A stretch of 41,872 nucleotides of DNA from Alphaproteobacteria bacterium (GCA_028277405.1 JANQGH010000099.1:1-41872), one strand, 5' to 3'. Shown: positions 8,757 to 17,483, counted from the stretch's first letter. Notes: a model not told the origin generated them from the sequence alone. Numbers and translations: made by a program.

Positions 8757-9389
8757 ATGAGACAGGGTCAGAACAATCGGCGTTCCAGAGGCCGTTCCAA
8801 CAATCGCCGTTCCAACATGCCGAACCGGAACCAGACGTTCGACAGCAACGGTCCCGACACAAGGATTCGTGGCAACGCGTCGCAAGTCTTGGAGAAGTAT
8901 CAGGCATTGGCCAGGGACGCGATGTCGTCCGGCGATCCGATCATGGCCGAGAACTACCTGCAACATGCTGAGCACTATCAGCGGGTCATCAATCAGATGA
9001 ACGAGGCGATCGTTCAGGCGCAGTTGCAGGCCGAACAGGCGCGCGAACAGCGGGCGGCGGCCAATCCGCCCCAGCAGCCGAATGGCCGCGCCCATCCCGT
9101 GCATGACGGGTCCGGCGAGCGCAGGGCGGGCAACGGGGCCGGGTTCGAGGGGCAGCCTGCCGATCCGCGGGAACAGCCGGTGGCGGATTTTGGCCACGAC
9201 CCGCGCGAGGAGCCGCAGCCGGCTCCGGCGCAAGCGCCGGAACCCGAGGCCGATACCGCCCCCACTGAAGCTGCCGCCGCCGAGCCGGAGGCGGAGCCTG
9301 AGGAGAAGCCCCGTCGTCGTCGGGGCCGTCCGCGCCGATCGGCTGCGGCCGAAGACGACAAGGAAAGCGCACCGGCGTCAGCCGAGTAA
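8757..9389 (+). CDS. DUF4167 domain-containing protein
   Basis: The start chosen is ATG 8757 (MRQGQNNRRSRGRSNNRRSN), preceded by AAGAGG; an upstream in-frame ATG at 8628 gives an N-terminus unlike the family. The 210-residue protein has an Arg/Asn/Gly-rich N-terminus, the conserved DUF4167 core (about 28-85: RGNASQVLEKYQALARDAMS, then GDPIMAENYLQHAEHYQRV), a disordered Pro/Ala/Glu linker and a basic tail RRRRGRPRRS resembling an AT-hook. The family is widespread in Alphaproteobacteria next to prmC and has no firmly assigned function. Composition suggests RNA or DNA binding (inference). Confidence 0.88.
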   Translation: MRQGQNNRRSRGRSNNRRSNMPNRNQTFDSNGPDTRIRGNASQVLEKYQALARDAMSSGDPIMAENYLQHAEHYQRVINQMNEAIVQAQLQAEQAREQRAAANPPQQPNGRAHPVHDGSGERRAGNGAGFEGQPADPREQPVADFGHDPREEPQPAPAQAPEPEADTAPTEAAAAEPEAEPEEKPRRRRGRPRRSAAAEDDKESAPASAE

Positions 9390-9487
9390 CCGTCCGTTCG
9401 CAGCGCCATCGTAAGAGTTGCCCGTACAAGTGAAGTGCGCGGCCGCGCACTTCGCGACTTGATTAGTGACTTGGGCGGGGGTAGGGG

Positions 9488-9949
9488 ATGACGCGACCGC
9501 GCGCCGTTGTCGTGGCGCTTTTGGTCCTGTTGTGGTCCGGCGCGGCCGCTGCCCAAGCCAGAACGGATCAGATTGCCGGCTTGATGGCACGCATTCCGGC
9601 GACCGTTCTGACGCCGAGCCCGTCGCTTGAGATATACTTCCACGACGCAACCGCGGCTCAGCGGGCGGTGACGAGATCACCTGCGGCGATTCACTCAGCG
9701 GTGTACCCGTCGCGCGAGCCTATGGCCGCCAGTACGGTCCGGGCGGAGACGTCGGCGAAGCCGTTCCCGCGGGTTTGCCGAACTGGGCGCGCGGCGGAAA
9801 CCTACGCCGTCGGTGACAGCCCGGCCGCGCTGGTCCTGGCCATTGAACGGCCGATCGACGAGTTGGAAGTGACCCCGAGGAACCGCGCTCATCACGCCCT
9901 CATGACCGGCTACTTGATGCGCGATCTGTCGTTCCTGGGGGTGCAATAG
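9488..9949 (+). CDS. Small secreted protein of unknown function
   Basis: I do not recognise a family. The ORF (153 residues) starts with a clear Sec signal peptide (VVVALLVLLWSGAAAAQA, cleavage near residue 24), and a GGGGTAGGGG purine stretch precedes the ATG. Both ends look protein-like (DQIAGLMARIPATVL; PAALVLAIERPIDELEV), but the middle (about 58-110) has low-complexity, unnatural residues, while the +1 frame over the same bases reads naturally (GDEITCGDSLSGVPVARAYG). The ORF may be intact, or may carry two compensating frameshifts. It sits between DUF4167 and the TRAP binding protein, with unclear relation to either. Confidence 0.45.
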   Translation: MTRPRAVVVALLVLLWSGAAAAQARTDQIAGLMARIPATVLTPSPSLEIYFHDATAAQRAVTRSPAAIHSAVYPSREPMAASTVRAETSAKPFPRVCRTGRAAETYAVGDSPAALVLAIERPIDELEVTPRNRAHHALMTGYLMRDLSFLGVQ

Positions 9950-10006
9950 CCGTTCGTTTGTGGCAAACCGCTGCCCCGTGATGAACAACGGCCATGGTGG
10001 GCTCTG

Positions 10007-11011
10007 ATGCTGGCTTTGCGGTCTTTCGCGGTCTCGATATTGGTTCTCCTGGCGGTCGTCGTTTCGGCATCGGCCCAGGAGACGATCCTGCGCATCACCC
10101 TGCAGTTGCCGATGGCCAGCCATCTCGGCCAAAACCTGCTGATGTTCAAGGACGAGGTCGAGACCGCGTCCGACGGCGAGATCGAGGTTCAGATCTTCGA
10201 TTCCGCCCAGCTTTACCGCGATGCGGAGGTGCCGCAGGCGGTCGGCTCGGGCGCGATCGACATGGGCGTGGTCTCGCTGACCCGCTATGTCGGTGACATT
10301 CCCGCCGTCGATATCTTCTACATCCCGTTCATGTTCGATACCGAGGTTCTGGCGCGCGCCGCGACCGATCCCGAAAGCCCGGTGCGTCAGTTGATCGACG
10401 ACGCGATTCTGACAACGGGCGCCCGCGTGCTGTGGTGGCAGGCCTATGGTGGCTCGGTCTTTGTGTCGAACGGCGCGCCGATTGCCAGCCCCGACGACGT
10501 TGCGGGACGGCGCGTGCGGGTTTTCGGCCGCACGGTGGGCAACTGGATCGAATCGATGGGCGGCGCGCCCAGCCTGATCTCAGGGTCGGAGCAGTTTCTG
10601 GCCTACCAGCGCGGCACCGTGGATATCGGCATGACCGGCATTGCCGGCGTTCAATCGCGAAGCCTTTGGGACGTCATGGACACGGTGACCGCGACCAACT
10701 ACGCGTTGGTGGAGTTCCTGGTCGTCATCAATGAGACTTTCTGGGAAGACCTGCCGCAACACCACCGCGACATCATCATGATGGCCGCGAGAAATGCCGA
10801 GATCGCCGTCCGCGATGAGATCGCGCGCATCGAGGCCGGCGCTTACGAGGCGGCGGCCATGAACGGCATGGAGATCTACACGCCGACGGAGGCTGAGATG
10901 GTGGCCTGGCGCGCCTCGGCCGCACCGGTTATCGAAGCCTACTTGGCCGACTCAGGCGATCTGGGTCATCGGATCTATGATGCCGCCGCCGCTCTCAGGG
11001 ACGAGGATTAA
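10007..11011 (+). CDS. TRAP transporter solute-binding protein (DctP family)
   Basis: This is a periplasmic binding subunit of a tripartite ATP-independent transporter, which usually takes up organic acids by sodium symport. The 334-residue protein has a Sec signal peptide (LRSFAVSILVLLAVVVSASA, cleavage before QE) and DctP family features: QLPMASHLGQNLLMFKDEVE, GAIDMGVVSLTRYVG, and GRRVRVFGRTVGNWIESMGG containing the family arginine that binds carboxylate ligands. The membrane genes dctQ and dctM lie 2.9 kb downstream on the same strand, separated by two opposite genes. The stop codon shares TTAA with the convergent reductase. The substrate is unknown, but a carboxylate is likely. Confidence 0.9.
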   Translation: MLALRSFAVSILVLLAVVVSASAQETILRITLQLPMASHLGQNLLMFKDEVETASDGEIEVQIFDSAQLYRDAEVPQAVGSGAIDMGVVSLTRYVGDIPAVDIFYIPFMFDTEVLARAATDPESPVRQLIDDAILTTGARVLWWQAYGGSVFVSNGAPIASPDDVAGRRVRVFGRTVGNWIESMGGAPSLISGSEQFLAYQRGTVDIGMTGIAGVQSRSLWDVMDTVTATNYALVEFLVVINETFWEDLPQHHRDIIMMAARNAEIAVRDEIARIEAGAYEAAAMNGMEIYTPTEAEMVAWRASAAPVIEAYLADSGDLGHRIYDAAAALRDED

Positions 11012-11775
11012 TGGACCAGGCTGAGGCCGTGCCGCAGACCGCCATTCACCTGTAGGATTTCGCCTGAGATGCCGGCGCTCTCGTCACTCAGCAGAAACGA
11101 CACGGCGTTGGCCACATCGTCGGCGCCGACATTCCGGCGGATGAAGGTCATCGCCGCCATTGCGGCTTGCACCTGGCGGAAATTCGGCAGCACGCGCGCC
11201 GACGGTGTCGATACCGCACCGGCCGAGACCGCGTTGACCCGCATGCCGGTGGGCCCCAGTTCATAGGCCAGCGTACGCACGGCCTGTTCCAAGGCGGCCT
11301 TGGCGACACCCATCATTTCGTAGCCCGGCACGACCCGCTCGCTGCCTAGGAAGGACAGGGCCACGACGGAGGACGGCTTGTAGTCGCGCTGGCTCATCTC
11401 GCGCACGATTTGGATGAAGGCAAAACAGCTGACCGTCAGCGTGTGCACGAAATTGTCGTAGGACGCGCCGGTCAGGCCGGCGTTCTTCTCGCCGATCTGC
11501 GTGCTGCCCAGGCAGAAGACCAGACCATCGACATTGTCGACCAGTTTGATGTCGTCGACATCGTCGGGATAGTCGAAATGCACCAGGCGGTGGTTGCGGA
11601 ACGCCTGGCGTTCCTTGGACCGCCGCGTCGTCAGGATCGTGTCCCAACCGCGCGCCTGCATCTTCTCGCCCACGGCAAAGCCGAGCGAACGCGGCGACGA
11701 TACGCCCAGGATCAGCGCGCGCTTGGCCTCGGGCTGCGGCAGTTCGGCTCGCTGGGTCTGAAGCAATCTCAGCAT
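11008..11775 (-). CDS. FabI-like enoyl reductase / short-chain dehydrogenase
   Basis: The 255-residue Rossmann enzyme has the FabI style of nucleotide loop (ALILGVSSPRSLGFAVGEKM) and the FabI active-site pattern Y-x6-K in GYEMMGVAKAALEQAVR, followed by NAVSAGAVSTPSA and a C-terminal LLSDESAGISGEILQVNGG. FabI reduces trans-2-enoyl-ACP with NAD(P)H in fatty-acid elongation. It lies 18 bases after the symporter-thioesterase fusion gene in the same direction, so the two are probably one operon. I infer a role in a specialised fatty-acid or acyl-chain pathway rather than the housekeeping FabI, because of this context and divergence around the nucleotide-binding region. Confidence 0.82.
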   Translation of the reverse strand: MLRLLQTQRAELPQPEAKRALILGVSSPRSLGFAVGEKMQARGWDTILTTRRSKERQAFRNHRLVHFDYPDDVDDIKLVDNVDGLVFCLGSTQIGEKNAGLTGASYDNFVHTLTVSCFAFIQIVREMSQRDYKPSSVVALSFLGSERVVPGYEMMGVAKAALEQAVRTLAYELGPTGMRVNAVSAGAVSTPSARVLPNFRQVQAAMAAMTFIRRNVGADDVANAVSFLLSDESAGISGEILQVNGGLRHGLSLVH

Positions 11776-11793
11776 CGGTGATTCGCTCTCCGC

Positions 11794-13704
11794 TCAGGCA
11801 TGAGGAATAAAGGCATTATAGACATCTCCTGGGATGTCGATGAGACGATAATCACTCGTTTCGACAAACATAAGGGTTTGTTCGCCTTCTCCAATCATCT
11901 GGTCCATCCGATCGCGGATTTCGTGGCGCAGCTTGACGAACTTTCGATTGAAGCTTTCGATCTTCAGCCGCACGGTCAGCGCCTCGAACTCCTTGGTCTC
12001 ACGCTTAAACTTGTGATTGAAGTTGCGGGTCAGGATGAAATAGGGGGTCTGGTTCAGGTCGAAGTTGGGCATGCAGTGGCGGAAGAACAGCTCGCGCGCC
12101 TTGCCGATCCAGCCGACATAGCTGGCGAAATAGACATTGCCGACGGAGTTCGTATCGCCATAGGTCGGCACGATCTCAATCGTGAACCATTTCTTGTCGA
12201 ACCAGCCCGACAGGTCGGTCAGCTTATCGCGAAGCCCGTGATGACCATTACCATTACCATTACCATTCAGGGGGCCATGGTCGAAAGCCGTGAGCGCGTC
12301 CGCATCCGCCTGCCAGATATGGGGGGCATGGCCGTTGGAACCGTTCAACGCCGCGGCCCCGTTGCCGTTGGCGCCGGCATGGCCGTGCTGTGGCAGGTCC
12401 GTGATCGGGCCGCCTTGGCCGGACTCGGGTCGTTCGGTGCCGCCGCCCGCAGGACCGGATGTCTCGGTGGCCCGGTCATCGGTATCGGTTCGCAGCCAGA
12501 CAAGGGCCGCTGCCGGTGGGACCAGCACCGCAACGATCATCAGGGGGTCGAGATGTTCGAAGTACCCGATCGCCATGAGACCGAGAGACACCAGCCCACT
12601 GAGCGGCAGCAGCGGGCGCAAAGCCGCGGGTTCCCTGCGTTTGGCAGCCTGGATGGCGAGCGCCAGGGAATAGGCCAGGAAGATGGTCGCGTACAGGACC
12701 ATGAAGTGCTCAAGTTCCAGCGACGCCTCGATACCGATGGCTGCGATGGCAAAGACCAGCACGAAGGTGGGTAAGGGCGATTTGATCAGCCCCTTGGGCA
12801 ACAGGGCCATGATCGGATTGCTGGCCGTCTGCTCGGTCTTCTCAAGAAACCAGCGCAAGGCGAGGTAGCCGCTGTCGCAGGTCGTCACGACCGCGATCAA
12901 GGCTATCAGCCCGAACGCCGCCAGGTACAGGCCGCCATCCATGCCGACCAGCGAGGCCGCGACCACCGCCTCGGCATGGACCCGCCCGTCGATCGCGGCC
13001 GGTGCCACGGTCACGTCCGGCGAAACCAGCATCAGCCCGAGGCTGCCCACGGCAAGCAACAGGACGAAGAAAATCCCGCCGCCAATCGCGAAGGCCCGCG
13101 CCACCGACTGGCCGCGCTCGGCGACGGCCACGGCGCGCTGCCATTGCTGTAGATCCGTCCATGGGCCCGCCAGCAGGCCGACGGTCAGCGGTATCAGATA
13201 GGCCCAGAATTCACCGTCGCTTAACCCAGCCGCTGGAGGCCTTGGCGCGCCCGGCAGGCTGACCGACGTCAGCAGGAAGACGGCCAGCAGCGCAAAGACG
13301 CCCAGCAGCGCCAGATGAACGATGCGAATGCGTGGAAAGCCGGTGGCCTCGGCCAGGAAGACACTGATGGCAAGCACCGCGAAGCCCACCGCGAACGGCA
13401 GTTCGACGCCGGCCGGTAAGGCAAAGTAGGCCATCAGGGCGAACAGGGTCAGCGAGAGGGCCGCGATCTGATAAAGCGCGAAGATCGCGCCATAGCGGGC
13501 GAACGCCTTTTCGATCCAGGCGCGTATCGCGGCGGCGTTGCCGATCCGCCCGGTCAGCACGCCGAACAGGACGAGGCCAAGCGCGTTCGGCAGGGCGAAC
13601 AGGATCAGCCCCACAAAGCCGTAACTGAAGGCAAAGTGGATCGAAAAGAAGAAGCCCAGGCCCCAAAGCCAGGACAACGCAATGGATGCGGGCCAGCTTA
13701 GCAT
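11794..13704 (-). CDS. Fusion: symporter-like membrane domain + hotdog acyl-CoA thioesterase
   Basis: From ATG 13704 the protein has about 636 residues. Residues 1-405 form about 11-12 transmembrane helices resembling the sodium/solute symporter (LeuT-like) group, with GLLAGPWTDLQQWQRAVAVAERG between helices. A 95-residue disordered Gly/Asn/His linker follows, then a hotdog thioesterase (last 130 residues: VPTYGDTNSVGNVYFASYVG and WIGKARELFF), with the Asp/Asn-containing region of 4-HBT-type acyl-CoA thioesterases. GGAAGG eight bases upstream supports 13704; ATGs at 13710 and 13740 are alternatives. I know no characterised protein with this architecture. It could release and transport, or sense, an acyl product. 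The downstream FabI-like gene is its likely partner. Confidence 0.8.
   Translation of the reverse strand: MLSWPASIALSWLWGLGFFFSIHFAFSYGFVGLILFALPNALGLVLFGVLTGRIGNAAAIRAWIEKAFARYGAIFALYQIAALSLTLFALMAYFALPAGVELPFAVGFAVLAISVFLAEATGFPRIRIVHLALLGVFALLAVFLLTSVSLPGAPRPPAAGLSDGEFWAYLIPLTVGLLAGPWTDLQQWQRAVAVAERGQSVARAFAIGGGIFFVLLLAVGSLGLMLVSPDVTVAPAAIDGRVHAEAVVAASLVGMDGGLYLAAFGLIALIAVVTTCDSGYLALRWFLEKTEQTASNPIMALLPKGLIKSPLPTFVLVFAIAAIGIEASLELEHFMVLYATIFLAYSLALAIQAAKRREPAALRPLLPLSGLVSLGLMAIGYFEHLDPLMIVAVLVPPAAALVWLRTDTDDRATETSGPAGGGTERPESGQGGPITDLPQHGHAGANGNGAAALNGSNGHAPHIWQADADALTAFDHGPLNGNGNGNGHHGLRDKLTDLSGWFDKKWFTIEIVPTYGDTNSVGNVYFASYVGWIGKARELFFRHCMPNFDLNQTPYFILTRNFNHKFKRETKEFEALTVRLKIESFNRKFVKLRHEIRDRMDQMIGEGEQTLMFVETSDYRLIDIPGDVYNAFIPHA
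12244..12267. repeat. Hexanucleotide microsatellite (ACCATT x4)
   Basis: Four perfect copies of ACCATT lie inside the fusion gene. On the coding strand they encode alternating Asn-Gly in the linker between the membrane and thioesterase domains. Because the unit is six bases, copy-number change would lengthen or shorten the linker without a frameshift. Confidence 0.9.
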
Positions 13705-13944
13705 TTGCATCGCCTTCCGGTTAACACGTATCCTCCGCAAGACTGCAACTCTAACGTGATGTCAGAAGAGATCAACCGTTTAAATAGATATGAGAACAAT
13801 TTTTATTAAACAGTCGCAGTTGCTAGGGCGAGTGCGGGCCGGCCAGACTCGCGTCGTTGGTTTTCCCTCGCGATATGCCTGTGATTCGGCCATGGTCGCT
13901 GCCGCACGCAGCCCTCGACAGACGAGCCTTCAACGAGAGACATC

Positions 13945-14475
13945 ATGGGACCGAGCCCAATTGCTGGCCCGCTTTTCCTGCTGGTCGACCGCATAACGGC
14001 GGCTTTTGCCGTCGTAGCGGCGTGGCTGTTCGTCGCGGCGGGGGCGATGTTGGTTTTCGAGGTTGTCGCCCGCTATGTCTTCGTGGCACCGACCGTCTGG
14101 GCGGCGGAACTGTCCCTGCTGTGCCTGATCTGGGCGACCTATCTGGCCGCCGCGGCGCTGTTGCGGCAGCGCAGGCACATCACCATCACGGCTGTCACCC
14201 AAAGGCTGCCCGAGGGTTGGCGGCGCGTGGCCGAGGCGTTGTCTCTGGTTGTCGTCCTGATCGTGTGCGTGGCGGCTGTCTGGTACGGCGCCGACATCGC
14301 CCTCGATTCCCTTCAGCGCGGCCGCACCACCGGGTCGATGTTGAACCTGCCGGCCTGGGCCACGGAGGCCTCGATCCCGATCGGTTTCGCGCTCATCGCT
14401 CTGCAAGCCCTTGTTGAACTGGCACGTTTGGGATTGGGGGGGCGGGCCGCCATTGCGTCGCCGCCGCCCGATTGA
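13945..14475 (+). CDS. TRAP transporter small permease (DctQ)
   Basis: This is the small membrane subunit of the TRAP transporter. The 176-residue protein has four hydrophobic helices (about 15-45, 50-72, 93-115 and 130-155) and the DctQ signature FEVVARYVFVAPTVWAAELSLLCLIWATYLAAA. It overlaps the dctM start by four bases (TTGA). The AT-rich spacer 13741-13944 is the likely shared divergent control region for this gene and the minus-strand fusion gene. Confidence 0.92.
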   Translation: MGPSPIAGPLFLLVDRITAAFAVVAAWLFVAAGAMLVFEVVARYVFVAPTVWAAELSLLCLIWATYLAAAALLRQRRHITITAVTQRLPEGWRRVAEALSLVVVLIVCVAAVWYGADIALDSLQRGRTTGSMLNLPAWATEASIPIGFALIALQALVELARLGLGGRAAIASPPPD

Positions 14476-15746
14476 CGACCCTCCTGATCCTTGCCGGCCT
14501 GATCGGCCTGTTGCTGATCGGCGTGCCGGTCGGCTTTGCCCTTGCCGCCCTCGGCCTCGCCCTGCTCTGGCTGGGCGATTTCTCCCTGTTGATCGTCGGG
14601 CAGACCTTCCTGTCGTCGATCGACAACTTCATTCTTCTGGCCGTGCCGCTGTTCCTGCTAATGTCGAACGTCTTGCTGAAGGGCGGCGTGGGGCGCGATC
14701 TCTTCGCCGCCGTACAGGCCTGGGTCGGTCATTGGCCGGGCGGTCTCGCCATCACGACGATCGTCTCGTGCGGCTTATTCGCGGCCATCTCCGGCTCGTC
14801 GGTGGCCACGGCGGCCACGATCGGCACGGTCGCGATCCCGGAGATGGTGCAGCGCGGCTATCCCCGCCGCTTCGTCTACGGCCTCTTGGCCGCCGCCGGC
14901 ACGCTGGGCATTCTGATCCCGCCATCGATACCGATGATCGTTTACGCCTTCATTACCGAGCAGTCGGTGCTGGAGCTGTTCCTGGCCGGGGTAGGGCCGG
15001 GCCTGGTGCTGATCGCTCTGTTCTGCGCGTACGCGTTTCTTCACGCCAGGCTGTCACCCGGTTATCGGCCGAGCCCGAGGGCGCCGTGGGCGGAGCGGTA
15101 TCGCGCGACCCGCCGCGCGTTGCCGTCGGCGCTGCTGGCCATTGTCGTGATCGCGGGTATTTATGCAGGGGCATTCACCCCCACCGAGGCGGCGGCGGTC
15201 GGTTTCGCGCTCTCGGTGGTCATTACCGTGCTGATATTGCGCACGATGACCTGGACCTTGTTCAAAGAGGCCGTCATCGCGTCGATGAAGACGACGGTCG
15301 CCATCCTGATCATCGTGGCCGGCGCGAAGCTGTTCGGCCGCGCCATCACGCTCTATCGCATCCCTTACGATATCTCCGAAGCTTTGATCGCCAGCGCGAC
15401 CGAGCCGCTTGTCTTTGTCGCCGCCGTCGCCCTGATCCTCGTCGTTATGGGCCTGTTCCTGGAATCCCTGGCGATGATGCTGATCATGGTGCCCGTGTTG
15501 GCGCCTGCCTTGGTGCCGCTGGGCATCGATCCGATCTGGTTCGGGGTCTTTTTCGTGATCATGGTCGAAGTCGCCCTGATCACGCCGCCTGTCGGCATGA
15601 ACCTCTACGTCATCCAGGCAACGGCCCGAACGACCATCGGTGAGGTGGCGGCCGGCGTCTGGCCGTTCCTGCTGTTGATGCTGGCCACCGTCGTCGCGAT
15701 CGCCCTGGTTCCGGACCTGGCCCTGTTCTTGCCGTTCGCGCTTTAG
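14472..15746 (+). CDS. TRAP transporter large permease (DctM)
   Basis: This is the large membrane subunit that forms the ion-coupled translocation path. The 424-residue protein has about 12 transmembrane helices and the DctM signatures GVPVGFALAALGLALL, LAVPLFLLMSNVLLKGGVGRDL and ISGSSVATAATIGTVAIPEM. The TTG at 14472 overlapping the dctQ stop is the likely start and gives the expected N-terminus. The 3' end overlaps the convergent MOSC gene stop by four bases (15743-15746). Together with the binding protein at 10007 it forms a complete TRAP system. Confidence 0.94.
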   Translation: MTTLLILAGLIGLLLIGVPVGFALAALGLALLWLGDFSLLIVGQTFLSSIDNFILLAVPLFLLMSNVLLKGGVGRDLFAAVQAWVGHWPGGLAITTIVSCGLFAAISGSSVATAATIGTVAIPEMVQRGYPRRFVYGLLAAAGTLGILIPPSIPMIVYAFITEQSVLELFLAGVGPGLVLIALFCAYAFLHARLSPGYRPSPRAPWAERYRATRRALPSALLAIVVIAGIYAGAFTPTEAAAVGFALSVVITVLILRTMTWTLFKEAVIASMKTTVAILIIVAGAKLFGRAITLYRIPYDISEALIASATEPLVFVAAVALILVVMGLFLESLAMMLIMVPVLAPALVPLGIDPIWFGVFFVIMVEVALITPPVGMNLYVIQATARTTIGEVAAGVWPFLLLMLATVVAIALVPDLALFLPFAL

Positions 15747-16507
15747 GTCAGGGCCAGCGCGTCGCCGATGCGGATGGTGCCGGGTTGGGTCACGACGGCC
15801 ATGACGCCGCAATCGGCGTGGCCGTAACCGTCCAGCAGGGCCTTCGGAATGTTGGCGTCCCGTTCGGCAGTAGCGGGGTTCACGTTTGTCGCCTCACAAC
15901 GGCCGATGCGCTCGATGATCTCCAGTTGCGCTGAGCCCACCGTGACTGTCTTGCCGACCCAATCGAACTCCGCCCAAGGCTCGGCGCCGTCGATCAGCAA
16001 GTTGCCCCGAAAGCGTTTGGGATCGAGCTGCTTGCGTACCACCCGTTCCAGATCGCGAACGGTCGCTGCGCTGATGATCGATATGAAGGGCGCATTGCGG
16101 TCCGCAAGGCTGACATCGGGCACTTCGACCAGCTTGGCCGCGCCGCGCGCCTCCTGGCCGACAAAGGCCGACAGGAACTGGTTGATCAGTTCCCGACCCA
16201 AGGGCGTCGTAACCTTGCCTTTGGCCACCGGGCGGCCACCGCGCGAGAGCGTCAAGGTGCCGGTGTCCGCATCGAAGTGGCTGTCGAGCTGTGCCAGCCG
16301 CTCGTGCCGCATCAGGTTCAGGAATTGCTGTTTGGGCTGCCAAGTGGGCTCCGCCGAATCGAAGCGGCTGGCCTTGTGGGTGATGGCGAACCGCCGGTCG
16401 TTGGGCAGCCCTTGGCCTTCGATCACATCAACAGCGTCCAGATCCTGCGCCGTCAAGCTTTTGACAGGGTGGATGCGAATGGCTTCGACGCGTGCATCTG
16501 TGGACAT
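15743..16507 (-). CDS. MOSC domain protein (with N-terminal beta-barrel domain)
   Basis: The 254-residue protein has the MOSC N-terminal beta barrel (RIHPVKSLTAQDLDAVDV, then LPNDRRFAIT) and a MOSC domain (about 125-250) with the conserved cysteine in GRCEATNVNPAT and GHADCGVMAVV. MOSC proteins bind molybdenum cofactor or act in sulfur transfer; relatives such as YcbX and mARC reduce N-hydroxylated compounds. This one lacks the C-terminal ferredoxin domain of YcbX. It is not beside the molybdopterin genes, which lie at 38065-40696, but both imply molybdoenzyme use. Confidence 0.88.
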   Translation of the reverse strand: MSTDARVEAIRIHPVKSLTAQDLDAVDVIEGQGLPNDRRFAITHKASRFDSAEPTWQPKQQFLNLMRHERLAQLDSHFDADTGTLTLSRGGRPVAKGKVTTPLGRELINQFLSAFVGQEARGAAKLVEVPDVSLADRNAPFISIISAATVRDLERVVRKQLDPKRFRGNLLIDGAEPWAEFDWVGKTVTVGSAQLEIIERIGRCEATNVNPATAERDANIPKALLDGYGHADCGVMAVVTQPGTIRIGDALALT

Positions 16508-16541
16508 GGTCGCCGCTTATGGCCAGCGACGGTCGCACTTG

Positions 16542-17390
16542 TCAATTCCCCGGTCGGCCTTCGCTGTTGATATCGTTCAGCGCCCAGTCATAGCGATAGC
16601 GCGTGATTGCCACGCCAGACGCCAGTGACGCGGCCCTGTCGCCGGCAGCGTAGCGTGCCAAATGGGCACGCAGATCGCTGAAATCCTCCGCAAACCAATC
16701 ATAGATGCGCGAGACGGTCAGGCCGTTTGGCGCCACGGCGATGCCGCGCGGATCGTTGACGTAGGCAATGGCACCGGTGTCCATCATCGCGTCGTTGGTG
16801 CTGGGGCGCAGTGCGCGCGCCGGCAAGTTAGGACAGCCGATGGCGGCGCAATTGACGACATAGTGGATGCGCGGGTCCTGCCAGATCGGCCGCAGGATCC
16901 GGTGTTCGATGTCGTCCAGGCTGAGCGCTTCGCCCTCGACCGTGACCAGCCGCGCCCCCCAGGGACCGTTGGCGAACAGGCCCGGGGAGATGTCGATGTC
17001 CCGGATCGAGGCGACCGGGTAGTGGTCGAGGATGACCTGAACCGTCAGCGCGTTGTAGAAGTTGACCCAATAGCTGAACTGCTCCGCCTGGTTCAGGCTG
17101 GAAACCGGCGTTGCGGACAGGCGCACAAGATAGTCGTTGAGCGCCTGTCGATCGGCTTGGCTGACGGCGCCATAGGCGACGCGCGCCACGCCGTCAGCGC
17201 CTTCGTGCCGATAGCTGGCCAGGAACGCGTCCCATGTTGCATGGTCCACCGATTGTCGCGACGCCGCGTCATGGGCCTGCCAGCGTGGCCACAGATCCGA
17301 GCGCGGCGCGGCGAGGGTGGCCGGAGCCGTCAGCAACACGGCGGCCGATCCGGCGGCAATGAGCATCTGACGGCGGGAGAAGGGCAGCAT
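16542..17390 (-). CDS. DUF547 domain protein, probable Tat-exported
   Basis: The DUF547 region (about 60-250) is marked by QFSYWVNFYNALTVQVILDHYP, HYVVNCAAIGCPNLP and SRIYDWFAEDF. DUF547 proteins are common, of unknown activity, with conserved His/Cys/Asn residues that suggest an enzyme. I chose ATG 17390 because GGAGG lies ten bases upstream and it places the twin-arginine motif SRRQMLIAAGSAAVLL at the N-terminus of a Tat signal ending near APATLAA. An ATG at 17426 adds 12 residues. The gene is divergent from clpB. Confidence 0.85.
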   Translation of the reverse strand: MLPFSRRQMLIAAGSAAVLLTAPATLAAPRSDLWPRWQAHDAASRQSVDHATWDAFLASYRHEGADGVARVAYGAVSQADRQALNDYLVRLSATPVSSLNQAEQFSYWVNFYNALTVQVILDHYPVASIRDIDISPGLFANGPWGARLVTVEGEALSLDDIEHRILRPIWQDPRIHYVVNCAAIGCPNLPARALRPSTNDAMMDTGAIAYVNDPRGIAVAPNGLTVSRIYDWFAEDFSDLRAHLARYAAGDRAASLASGVAITRYRYDWALNDINSEGRPGN

Positions 17391-17483
17391 GGCAATCGGG
17401 CCTCCAAGGCGGGTTTCGATCGACATGGGGGCGGCCCCGCCGATGGGCGAATAACGGCCAGTCACCAACCGGTGAGATGGCCT

